The notes: generated by a model not told the origin, from the letters alone. Numbered from the stretch's first letter, positions 1-5,752 are shown. The stretch is DNA of 5,846 bases from Gammaproteobacteria bacterium RIFCSPHIGHO2_12_FULL_38_11 (GCA_001801515.1 MGXX01000037.1:1-5846), one strand, 5' to 3'. A program made the numbers and translations.

Positions 1-72
1 GAAAAAGAATTTCAAATCGATAAGGCAGTGACACTTTGTGGTGTTATAGCTGAGGCAAAGCATAGTTTTTAA
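1..72 (+). CDS. Possible 3' end of an unidentified gene (partial)
   Basis: An open frame runs from the first base to a TAA at 70-72 and gives 23 residues (begins EKEFQIDKAVTLCG, ends AKHSF). The composition is protein-like, with no runs of rare or low-complexity residues. The start lies outside the window and the fragment is too short to assign to a family. It converges with the minus-strand transposase stub at 83-205, so its end may lie near the point where that stub was cut off. An open frame this short can occur by chance, hence the low confidence. Confidence 0.3.
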   Translation, partial: EKEFQIDKAVTLCGVIAEAKHSF

Positions 73-82
73 ATTTTTAATA

Positions 83-205
83 TTAAGTGTGGGTATCTAA
101 TATGTCATCAATGGCAAAACATATTGCCTTTGATTCAGCATTCAATGTTGGCGGGTAATCAAATTCAAGTTGCTCTTTGTTGCTTAGAATACTTAATCTT
201 GGCAT
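83..205 (-). pseudogene. Truncated N-terminus of a Tn3-family transposase (tnpA remnant)
   Basis: The minus strand, read from an ATG at 205-203, gives 40 residues starting MPRLSILSNKEQLEF and continuing through YPPTLNAESKAICFAIDD to a stop at 85-83. The opening MPR-SIL-...E, followed by a PP.(L/F)N.E block and an F-rich stretch, is the pattern I associate with the N-terminal domain (DUF4158 type) of Tn3-family transposases. Those proteins are about 1000 residues, so only some 4% remains. The last residues (ILDTHT) do not continue the family pattern, so the break is probably near base 85-110. There is no clear ribosome binding site, and the bases just upstream are an A/T palindrome. It lies 26 bp beyond the recombinase stop, in the same direction, as tnpA lies behind tnpI in TnpI-type Tn3 elements. 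The family call is from memory of the motif, not a search. Confidence 0.6.
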
Positions 206-225
206 AAAAATAATTCATTATTTTT
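206..225. repeat. Perfect A/T-only palindrome between recombinase and transposase stub
   Basis: AAAAATAAT (206-214) and ATTATTTTT (217-225) are exact reverse complements separated by TC. The palindrome fills nearly all of the 26-bp gap between the recombinase stop and the transposase start codon, where the transposase ribosome binding site would have to be. On a minus-strand transcript it could fold into a nine-pair A-U hairpin just ahead of the start codon. It could act as a weak terminator or a translational brake. A/T-rich palindromes also arise easily in A/T-rich DNA. Confidence 0.5.
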
Positions 226-231
226 GTGATT

Positions 232-1470
232 TTAATTCGTAACACACTCTTGCTTTAATAATTTTTTCTTCGCAGTAGCATGACGATCACGCCGCTCAAT
301 ATCAATATATTTATCAGTGATAGCACCTGAGCTGTGGCCAGCATCATCTCTAACATGTTCACGTGGCCTGCGTTTAACGTCCTCTGAAATACCAGTGTGT
401 CTGAGCCAATGCACTGTTGCTTCTGACAATACATCAGCATCCTCGGTAAATCCATCCTGATTTAATCGTTCAATGGTTGCATCAAAACAATGTTGCACAA
501 TTTTTCGAATAAATGAGGTATTGCTAATCGCACCCGTGCCTTTTATTTTGGGTATTAAATAAGATTTATCGGCAGGCGAGGGAAGTGGTGATAAATTTAA
601 ATGTGTTCGCCATCTTTTCAATGCTTTTAACATGGAATCACTCACTGCGATTTCACGCTCTTTATTACCTTTGCCAACAACGGTGAACCACCAATTACCA
701 TCGTTATCTTTTCGAAAATCATTCATGTGCGGAGTCCATCGATTACTTGCCGCCAATTCAGAAATACGCAAATACATCAAAAATAATGCGGATAAAATAA
801 ATAGGGTACGCTGATATTTATCTGCATTTTCTTTTGCAAGCATTTCTGCTGTTTCAATGACATATTCCCATTGCAATTCACTCAAGCGTCTAATTTTAGG
901 TTTGCTTTGATGCTTACGAATAAATTTACTTTTTTGTCGAATATGAGCAACGGGGTTTATTTCTGTGGCTTCAATCTGAATTAAGAAATTATAAAAGCTA
1001 CTTGTGATGGAAAATATTTCTTTGAGGGCAGTTTCTGACATCAAATAATTTTTAATTTCTAATTTTTCACCTGATTTATTAGCAGATTTTGAAATAGTGA
1101 CAACAAAAGGCCTCCACTCTGGATTTGGTACACGCAACGCATTTTCAACGATAAAACGCGGTACTTTTTTAAGGCCAATCCAGCTTTCAGGTGGCTTTTG
1201 ACAAAACTGTAAATACGATTCGATATCCGCACGACGTAAATCGCAAATCGATTTTTCGGCTATTTTCCACGACCAATGCAATAATCGTTCAAGCTCACGA
1301 CGATATGCGTTGAATGTGGCGTGACTGCCGTTGTAACTTATTAAAAATTCGACGGCATTTTTATAATCCATTTTGCAAAATAATGGTGCGTCATTCCAGC
1401 TGGGTTCAATGGTGTCAGCGATGTTATCAAGTGTATCGAATAGCGGGAGGAGAGTGTACTTTTCAGGCAT
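232..1470 (-). CDS. Tyrosine-type site-specific recombinase/integrase
   Basis: A 412-residue tyrosine recombinase, predicted to cut and rejoin DNA at short inverted-repeat sites through a covalent 3'-phosphotyrosine intermediate. Residues 35-170 look like the core-binding (SAM-like) domain; the catalytic domain follows from about 195 to 400. All expected active-site residues are visible: Arg235 in LRISEL, a beta-hairpin Lys at 267 or 270 in GKGNKERE, His354 and Arg357 in HWLRHT, His379 in AGHSS, and nucleophile Tyr388 in DKYID, nine residues after the His as usual. It is therefore probably active. An ATG three codons upstream (1479) would give 415 residues, but the AAGGA at 1483-1479 is correctly spaced (8 nt) only for the ATG at 1470. 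Directly downstream is a Tn3 transposase stub, and upstream are two inverted repeats, so a resolvase-like TnpI role is plausible. At over 400 residues it is longer than Tn4430 TnpI (about 284) or integron integrases (about 320-340). An independent integrase is the alternative. Confidence 0.93.
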   Translation of the reverse strand: MPEKYTLLPLFDTLDNIADTIEPSWNDAPLFCKMDYKNAVEFLISYNGSHATFNAYRRELERLLHWSWKIAEKSICDLRRADIESYLQFCQKPPESWIGLKKVPRFIVENALRVPNPEWRPFVVTISKSANKSGEKLEIKNYLMSETALKEIFSITSSFYNFLIQIEATEINPVAHIRQKSKFIRKHQSKPKIRRLSELQWEYVIETAEMLAKENADKYQRTLFILSALFLMYLRISELAASNRWTPHMNDFRKDNDGNWWFTVVGKGNKEREIAVSDSMLKALKRWRTHLNLSPLPSPADKSYLIPKIKGTGAISNTSFIRKIVQHCFDATIERLNQDGFTEDADVLSEATVHWLRHTGISEDVKRRPREHVRDDAGHSSGAITDKYIDIERRDRHATAKKKLLKQECVTN

Positions 1471-1478
1471 ATTAATCA

Positions 1479-1483
1479 TCCTT
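1479..1483 (-). promoter_or_regulatory. Ribosome binding site deciding the recombinase start
   Basis: AAGGA on the minus strand ends 8 nt before the ATG at 1470 and overlaps the upstream ATG at 1479. Only the downstream ATG has normal spacing, so the protein most likely begins MPEKYTLL. Confidence 0.6.
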
Positions 1484-1494
1484 GGGTGTTCAAA

Positions 1495-1523
1495 TTCGTT
1501 CCGTTTTTTGTTTAGGGTATGAT
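1495..1523 (+). promoter_or_regulatory. Candidate promoter for the rightward gene set
   Basis: TATGAT (1518-1523) matches the sigma-70 -10 consensus at five of six positions. TTCGTT (1495-1500) is a poor -35 at a 17-bp spacing. Transcription would start near 1530, leaving a leader of about 50 nt before the ankyrin gene. The -10 lies inside the inverted repeat at 1516-1531, so a protein binding that repeat, possibly the recombinase, would block this promoter. Only the -10 box is persuasive. Confidence 0.3.
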
Positions 1524-1531
1524 AACATACC
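1516..1531. repeat. Inverted repeat, 6-bp arms with 4-bp spacer
   Basis: GGTATG (1516-1521) and CATACC (1526-1531) are exact reverse complements around ATAA. The repeat is in the divergent intergenic region, about 45 bp upstream of the recombinase start. It could be an operator or a recombinase accessory site. It shares a GATAA core with the next inverted repeat. Confidence 0.5.
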
Positions 1532-1542
1532 GACCATTAGAC

Positions 1543-1560
1543 TGATAAAGTTTATTATCA
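1543..1560. repeat. Inverted repeat resembling a tyrosine-recombinase core site
   Basis: TGATAA (1543-1548) and TTATCA (1555-1560) are exact reverse complements around the hexamer AGTTTA. Inner arms of the form ATAA and TTAT around a 6-bp spacer resemble the general architecture of dif/Xer-type and TnpI-type crossover sites. Extended 11-bp arms do not closely match the E. coli dif sequence. Its location directly upstream of an apparently intact tyrosine recombinase is what makes a recombination site plausible; an operator is the alternative. Confidence 0.4.
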
Positions 1561-1581
1561 ATATATCCAAAAAGGTGAGAG

Positions 1582-2973
1582 ATGCGAACATCCTGGGAAG
1601 CAGCTAAAGCAAGTCAAGATGCAGACAATATACGTACTGCATTATTAACCAATGATTTTGTGCCTCCTGACATTAATCAAGTATTCACGTTATTTTTTAG
1701 CGGTAAGGCACAAACAGTGTCTTTGGTAGATTTGTTGCTATCAAAGCCAGATTCTGAATGTTTGTGTGCCGCAAATCGCTTGTTGCAAATGGGGGCCAGA
1801 CTTCCAGTACAGTCCATAACCATGAACACACGAAACGATGATCAAAATATTGCGTCATATTTCTTTTCATTATTAAATGATACTCGTGAGTTATTTCTGG
1901 CGTTAAAAAAAAATCCAGCGCTAGTTAACACACAAGATGAAAACGGAGAAACTCTCGCGCACTATGCCGCGCGCCATAATACAATTATTGAACTGATAAA
2001 TGTCCTGCAATCTTTGAATGCGTTATCAACAGTTGATTTTAATATTCAAGACTTTGACGGCAATACTGCATTACATCTTGCGGTGCTTCACTATGATTTT
2101 TGGGAATATCATCCTGACTATTTTCTTACTTATGTAAAAATCGCCGCAAAAAATGGGTTTAATTTTGACGCTCTTAATCACGACGGTTTTGCAGTTATTC
2201 ATCTTGCAACTACAAAAACACATATTGCACGCACGCGCCTTTATACTGATGTTGCGATACCTGTATTTGATATGCGACATGCACTTCTAGATTTATTAAA
2301 AGCAATTGCTTCCGTAAACATTAGCATTAATGTCAATGTACTAACCACCACAGGTGACACAGCATTCAATATTGCCATTCGTCATCACCGTATAGCTGAA
2401 GCTAATGCATTATTAAGTGCTGATGCTGATCATAGACCGACGCATCACTATAATCCATCACAAATCATTTCAGAAAAAATGATTGCGCTTATTGAATTGC
2501 TTGCTCTGATTGAGAAAAAAAATCATGAAGCTCTGCATATATTTTTTAATACCGCAGAAAATAGAGAATTCATTTGTTCTACGTATCAAAGAACACTATC
2601 TGGATATTCATTCTATGAATTATTTGATGATCGGCCAGACGAAGCGATTTCCGAAGTGCTGGAGATTACGCATCAAGCAGGAAAAATGGTAGATGGTCTT
2701 CATCCTTTGCGCACCGCTTACATCTCTCTGGAAGCCTTAAAAGAACGCTTGAAACAGCAATCTATCGCTGAAATTCGAAAAAATGCGCGAATTATTATTG
2801 GTCAAATACACACGCCCAGTAATAAATTAGGATTTAGTAAAACTCAAACAAGCACGCTCTTCAAGTTACCACCAGAAGTATTGGTTGATATTGCCAGCAT
2901 GACGGGTGGCACTTATCTGACAGAAGCTGAGCGAACACAAGTTGCATTCAGTTTCAGTGGGAAACCAAGTTAA
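1582..2973 (+). CDS. Ankyrin-repeat protein with F-box-like C-terminus, candidate secreted effector
   Basis: A 463-residue protein with no signal peptide or membrane segment. Ankyrin-type repeats are visible at about 115-147 (NTQDENGETLAHYAA), 154-193 (NIQDFDGNTALHLAV), 196-250 (DALNHDGFAVIHLAT, with a long insertion) and 254-284 (TTTGDTAFNIAI). Residues 1-110 may hold further degenerate helical repeats. Residues 290-420 are helical and unassigned. Near the C-terminus, LFKLPPEVLVDIASMTGG (427-443 region) resembles the start of an F-box, the motif that recruits Skp1 to eukaryotic ubiquitin ligases. Ankyrin plus F-box is a known eukaryote-like design in effectors of intracellular bacteria such as Legionella AnkB, although AnkB has its F-box at the N-terminus. 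Start: AAAGGTG at 1571-1577 precedes the ATG by a few bases. It is first of four same-strand genes. The ankyrin call is firm; the F-box call is tentative because only the first helix is recognisable; secretion is inference. Confidence 0.9.
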   Translation: MRTSWEAAKASQDADNIRTALLTNDFVPPDINQVFTLFFSGKAQTVSLVDLLLSKPDSECLCAANRLLQMGARLPVQSITMNTRNDDQNIASYFFSLLNDTRELFLALKKNPALVNTQDENGETLAHYAARHNTIIELINVLQSLNALSTVDFNIQDFDGNTALHLAVLHYDFWEYHPDYFLTYVKIAAKNGFNFDALNHDGFAVIHLATTKTHIARTRLYTDVAIPVFDMRHALLDLLKAIASVNISINVNVLTTTGDTAFNIAIRHHRIAEANALLSADADHRPTHHYNPSQIISEKMIALIELLALIEKKNHEALHIFFNTAENREFICSTYQRTLSGYSFYELFDDRPDEAISEVLEITHQAGKMVDGLHPLRTAYISLEALKERLKQQSIAEIRKNARIIIGQIHTPSNKLGFSKTQTSTLFKLPPEVLVDIASMTGGTYLTEAERTQVAFSFSGKPS

Positions 2974-2977
2974 AATT

Positions 2978-2983
2978 GGGAGA
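2978..2983 (+). promoter_or_regulatory. Shine-Dalgarno-like site that fits an out-of-frame start
   Basis: GGGAGA ends 8 nt before an ATG at 2992, a good spacing. That ATG opens a frame of only 29 codons, while the longer frame downstream has its own ATG at 3005 with no ribosome binding site near it. Seven T residues (2997-3003) lie between the two ATGs. Confidence 0.35.
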
Positions 2984-3004
2984 TCGACAAGATGTGTTTT
3001 TTTG

Positions 3005-3235
3005 ATGGCCATCAAAAATCGTCCGATAGCAGCCGTATCTGCGCATTATATAGACGGAAAACACAAGGGCAAGTTTTTTAGTTACAGCGGCAAAGATACA
3101 AAAACAGTACTCGAACATTACGGCGTTGATTTTAAAGCGCTGACTGCTTTATCAGCAGAGGAAAAAATTAGGCTTATCTGTAAAAAAATTAATGAAACTC
3201 CGTCATTGCAACCTGAAAAACAAAAAGGTTTTTGA
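3005..3235 (+). CDS. Small protein of unknown function (76 aa, start uncertain)
   Basis: From the ATG at 3005 the protein is 76 residues, beginning MAIKNRPIAAVSAHYIDG and ending PEKQKGF. It is basic, soluble and mixed alpha/beta in appearance: a probable beta-hairpin over residues 8-30 (AAVSAHYIDG, GKFFSYSG), then helices (TKTVLEHYG; SAEEKIRLICKKI). I do not recognise a family. The same frame stays open upstream to a TTG at 2942, inside the ankyrin gene, which would give 97 residues; that start lacks support. The gene begins 31 bp after the ankyrin stop and lies 64 bp before the next gene, so it probably belongs to the same transcript. A run of seven T residues just before the ATG raises the possibility that the natural start is the ATG at 2992, reached through slippage or disrupted by a one-base insertion. 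Its protein-like composition supports a real gene. Confidence 0.55.
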   Translation: MAIKNRPIAAVSAHYIDGKHKGKFFSYSGKDTKTVLEHYGVDFKALTALSAEEKIRLICKKINETPSLQPEKQKGF

Positions 3236-3284
3236 TGCGCCAAAATTCTGATATTAATGATTGAAAAATCAGGTGAGAGAGAAA

Positions 3285-3290
3285 AGAGGA
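3285..3290 (+). promoter_or_regulatory. Ribosome binding site for the 218-aa gene
   Basis: AGAGGA ends 9 nt before the ATG at 3300 and favours that start over the in-frame TTG at 3261. A second purine-rich site, AGGTGAGAGA (3271-3280), is identical to the sequence ending at the start codon of the ankyrin gene (1573-1582), but here it has no start codon at a usable distance. Confidence 0.55.
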
Positions 3291-3299
3291 AAACAATCC

Positions 3300-3956
3300 A
3301 TGCCAACAAATATTACTCCCAAAACTGAAAATTTGCTTAATGACTATTTTATGAGGCAATTACTCCGTGAAAACCCATTACTACAACTAGAGAAATACAC
3401 AAAAGATCTCACCGCATTAAACCTAGCGCAAAGATTAATCGAAATTGATAAAGCAGTGGATCGAGTGCGCATTCAATTTCACGAAGAAAAAAATCGTAAC
3501 GCTGTCAATGCAGAGGCGCTTTTTAATCTTGAGCTATTTCCCAGATGCAACCCTATTACACTAAAACAACAGGAACAATCCGAAAAATATGAAGCAATGA
3601 AAAGAAGTGCGCTAAGCATTTACGCCATTCACAAACCATCTTTTTTTGGTGTATCGACAGAAAAAGTATCGGCCGCAAGAAAATTTCTTTCGCTGATTAA
3701 AAAAACAGAGGTCACCGCAGAACACTTCTCTAGAGAAGAGTTTGTAGCATTGCTAGAAAAGCACGCCATGCGTAAAAAAAATTCAGCTTTACGAAATGCG
3801 CTTGAAGCCGCAATTGGCAATGACAAGCTTCAAGCCTTAGATGCTACACTGTTATCAAAAGACATTGCATCAATTGATATTACAAAACAATCGGATGGAA
3901 ATTTTTTAGTTGTTACAAGAAAAAAAGCTGCATTTTTAGAGAACGGGTGTGCATGA
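3300..3956 (+). CDS. Helical soluble protein of unknown function (218 aa)
   Basis: A 218-residue protein starting MPTNITPKTENLLNDYF, with no signal peptide and no membrane segment. It appears almost wholly alpha-helical. Helices rich in Leu, Lys and Glu are likely at about 8-25, 38-62, 87-110, 121-134, 145-158 and 162-182; a short beta hairpin is likely at 190-208 (SIDITKQSDGNFLVVTRKK). There is a single Cys at 83 and another at 217. I recognise no enzyme motif or named domain. The start is set by AGAGGA at 3285-3290; an upstream TTG at 3261 would add 13 residues but has no ribosome binding site. Its stop codon overlaps the ATG of a 12-codon reading frame as ATGA, inside the first 33-bp direct repeat. 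Lying between the ankyrin gene and the membrane-protein gene on one strand, it is probably co-transcribed with both. Nothing in the sequence reveals its function. Confidence 0.82.
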   Translation: MPTNITPKTENLLNDYFMRQLLRENPLLQLEKYTKDLTALNLAQRLIEIDKAVDRVRIQFHEEKNRNAVNAEALFNLELFPRCNPITLKQQEQSEKYEAMKRSALSIYAIHKPSFFGVSTEKVSAARKFLSLIKKTEVTAEHFSREEFVALLEKHAMRKKNSALRNALEAAIGNDKLQALDATLLSKDIASIDITKQSDGNFLVVTRKKAAFLENGCA

Positions 3957-3985
3957 CAGATTCCGGCGCATTTGCACTTTCACCC
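3953..3985 (+). repeat. 33-bp direct repeat, copy 1 (upstream of the membrane-protein gene)
   Basis: The copy starts ATGACAGATTC (3953-3963), continues CGGCGCATTTGC and ends ACTTTCACCC (3976-3985). It matches 5753-5785 at 31 of 33 positions, differing only at 3964 (C versus T) and 3968 (G versus A). It begins inside the stop codon of the 218-aa gene and ends 30 bp before the membrane-protein start. Similarity stops sharply at both edges. A partial stem, GGGTG at 3945-3949 against CACCC at 3981-3985, exists at this copy only, so a conserved hairpin is not the explanation. Confidence 0.85.
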
Positions 3986-3991
3986 TATTAA
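3953..3991 (+). other. Possible 12-residue peptide frame inside repeat copy 1
   Basis: The frame reads MTDSGAFALSPY, then TAA. Its ATG overlaps the stop of the preceding gene as ATGA, a common arrangement for translational coupling. Its TAA overlaps a further ATG (TAATG, 3989-3993), and that second short frame runs over the membrane-protein start codon. No separate ribosome binding site is evident. It could be a leader peptide, the first codons of a lost duplicate gene, or chance within a repeat that has another job. Confidence 0.3.
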
Positions 3992-4015
3992 TGATTATAA
4001 AGAGAGATAACAAAT

Positions 4016-5701
4016 ATGCCTAGCCTAACAATCGAGACAGAAGATACTAAACAGAGCGCATTACTTTCTGTCAGCGTAGCAGAAATTGATGATTCAAAAA
4101 AAATAGAAAAGGTATTGGCGGCGATCAATGCTCTACTGGATCATCATGGAAATTGCTGGCTTAAAGAAGATCACAATTTACCATTGAGCGCTCCATGGCT
4201 GGCCACTTATTTTTTACAAAATGGAAAAATGCTGCATTTAAAACGTTTGATGCTGGATGAAACAGCGTTTACACGTAGTAAAAAGCCGATTGATGAAAAT
4301 TTTTTAATTGCCAATTTTCCTGCATTGAAAGCAGCTATCACTGCTTCAACAATAGAAGATATGCCTGTTGGCCTCAGAAAGGATTATGCTGCATTTCTGT
4401 TTGGTTTAGGGGTATCAATTGTATTTGCTATGAATGCCGCGCTCTTGTTTTTTCTTTTACATCGCACGTTGTCTTTTGGAAATTGTAACGGTGTGTGCGA
4501 TTGCGATTCTCTTTTGCATGGGGAACGCGAGGACTGTAATTATTATTCTGACCCTGTTTTTACTAAAATTTGCAACGAAATCGAAAATGATTTTTGCCAA
4601 CCAGGATCTTTCAGTCATGCGCATTGGCAACCTACACCACTCGCATGGAATATGCCAAGTTCGACTTTGGTTTCTTGCAGCACAGACAATCAATACGGCT
4701 TTGGAATTCCTGGTTTAGTTGTGAATATTCCCCTGCTTGTTATAAACATATTCGCTAATATTTTTCGCCTAATAGAGCCAATAACAGCGACTCCAGTACC
4801 GGCACCAAAGATAGTTCAAAGAAACTGGCAAGAAGTTCAAGCTTTTTTTGGGCGAGATACTTTTACAGGTGACCATCTTCTCGAAACAGCAAAACAAGTT
4901 GTTAAAGAAATATTGCGACAATATCCAGAGTGGGTGAATCAAGAGATTACATTATTGCGCTATCCGCGCCTACCGAAAAATATGAACGATACATTTTATC
5001 TAAAGCAATTACATTTAAAGCAAGACCATCCTCGAGACAGCGATGGTAACCCTATTCTAGATATCGTAAGAGATTATACGAAGTTGAATTCTGCTTTCAA
5101 AACGCCAAATCACAACCATCTAACTAAACTGGATATCAGGGAAACTATTATTTCGGTATCACCCATTATACTTTGGAATGCGCTTTGGTTACTTTTATTT
5201 TTTTTCGTACCCAGAACACTTAAATTTTGTGGTTTTAATCCTGGCGGGCTGAAAAGATGCAATGGCTACAATAGTTTTTATGATGAAAGTAGTGATTGTA
5301 GCCGAGTTTGTGGACCCCCGGCGCTTTGCCAAAATGAAAGCGCCTATTGTCCTCCAGGGAGCTTCATACATTCTGCGTGGGTACAAACAGAGGAGGGATT
5401 CGAATATGCATCCTGTAGCTTGACTAATCAAGTAGGATTTTTAATTGCACTTGCATTAGGTGCTATACCGACTGTTATAGTTGGTATTGCTGCTATCCAT
5501 ATGCTGTATAATTACATGCGCGCTGCTTTATGCGGAAATTCAAATGTGGCTCCAATAGCTTTGCGTAATAATTGGGCTAGCATGCAAACATTTTTTGAAA
5601 CTTATGATCCATCAAGCACATCAACAGCGAATGCTCGAGAGCCACTCTCTATACCCATTTTGCCGGAAGATGTGAACTACACGGGGATTTCCAAACGCTG
5701 A
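4016..5701 (+). CDS. Four-helix membrane protein with two seven-cysteine loops from an internal duplication
   Basis: A 561-residue protein I do not recognise. Layout: soluble N-terminus 1-122; membrane helix 125-148; cysteine-rich loop 149-227; helix 228-250; hydrophilic segment 251-377; helix 378-398; second cysteine-rich loop 399-472; helix 473-497; C-terminal tail. The halves align at a spacing of 246-251 residues: RTL.F after the first helix (150/400), C.PGSF.H..W (194/445), SCS..NQ.GF (220/466) entering the second helix, and NW..(V/M)Q.FF (270/519) after it. Each loop has exactly seven Cys: 157, 161, 163, 174, 186, 194, 221 and 405, 415, 428, 432, 438, 445, 467. Positive residues before helices 1 and 3 and after 2 and 4 suggest N- and C-termini in the cytoplasm and loops outside, where disulphides can form. 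There is no cleavable signal peptide. Start: AAGAGAGA (3999-4006) lies about 9 nt before the ATG. It is last of the four-gene set and flanked by 33-bp direct repeats. It could be an envelope protein or a translocated protein inserted in a host membrane; nothing decides between them. Confidence 0.9.
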   Translation: MPSLTIETEDTKQSALLSVSVAEIDDSKKIEKVLAAINALLDHHGNCWLKEDHNLPLSAPWLATYFLQNGKMLHLKRLMLDETAFTRSKKPIDENFLIANFPALKAAITASTIEDMPVGLRKDYAAFLFGLGVSIVFAMNAALLFFLLHRTLSFGNCNGVCDCDSLLHGEREDCNYYSDPVFTKICNEIENDFCQPGSFSHAHWQPTPLAWNMPSSTLVSCSTDNQYGFGIPGLVVNIPLLVINIFANIFRLIEPITATPVPAPKIVQRNWQEVQAFFGRDTFTGDHLLETAKQVVKEILRQYPEWVNQEITLLRYPRLPKNMNDTFYLKQLHLKQDHPRDSDGNPILDIVRDYTKLNSAFKTPNHNHLTKLDIRETIISVSPIILWNALWLLLFFFVPRTLKFCGFNPGGLKRCNGYNSFYDESSDCSRVCGPPALCQNESAYCPPGSFIHSAWVQTEEGFEYASCSLTNQVGFLIALALGAIPTVIVGIAAIHMLYNYMRAALCGNSNVAPIALRNNWASMQTFFETYDPSSTSTANAREPLSIPILPEDVNYTGISKR

Positions 5702-5711
5702 AAATTATCTC

Positions 5712-5735
5712 TGATGATTCTGCTTTGAATAATCA
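5712..5735 (+). other. Stem-loop just after the membrane-protein gene
   Basis: TGATGATTC (5712-5720) pairs with GAATAATCA (5727-5735) with one mismatch around the loop TGCTTT. It begins 11 bp after the stop codon. No T-tract follows (next bases CCTTGC), so it is not a typical intrinsic terminator; it might protect the transcript end or be incidental. Confidence 0.25.
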
Positions 5736-5752
5736 CCTTGCAATTAGCACGA

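Noticed and set aside
2071..2280. Minus-strand open frames of 60-80 codons inside the ankyrin, 218-aa and membrane-protein genes
   Set aside because: They lie wholly within well-supported genes, lack ribosome sites and have unconvincing composition; they are frame shadows.
3210..3233. Terminator-like hairpin AACCT...AGGTT followed by TTT at the end of the small gene
   Set aside because: The stem has only five pairs, an 11-nt A-rich loop and three T residues, and it lies within the coding frame; too weak to call.
3945..3985. Hairpin GGGTG...CACCC around repeat copy 1 as a terminator
   Set aside because: The left arm lies outside the repeat and is absent at copy 2, the stem has a 4-nt bulge, and no T-tract follows.
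232..4000. Integron: recombinase gene divergent from a row of genes with a repeat after one of them
   Set aside because: The recombinase is longer than integron integrases and I see no integrase-specific extra helix. The 33-bp repeats lack the paired RYYYAAC/GTTRRRY ends of attC sites, and most of the genes lack any such repeat.
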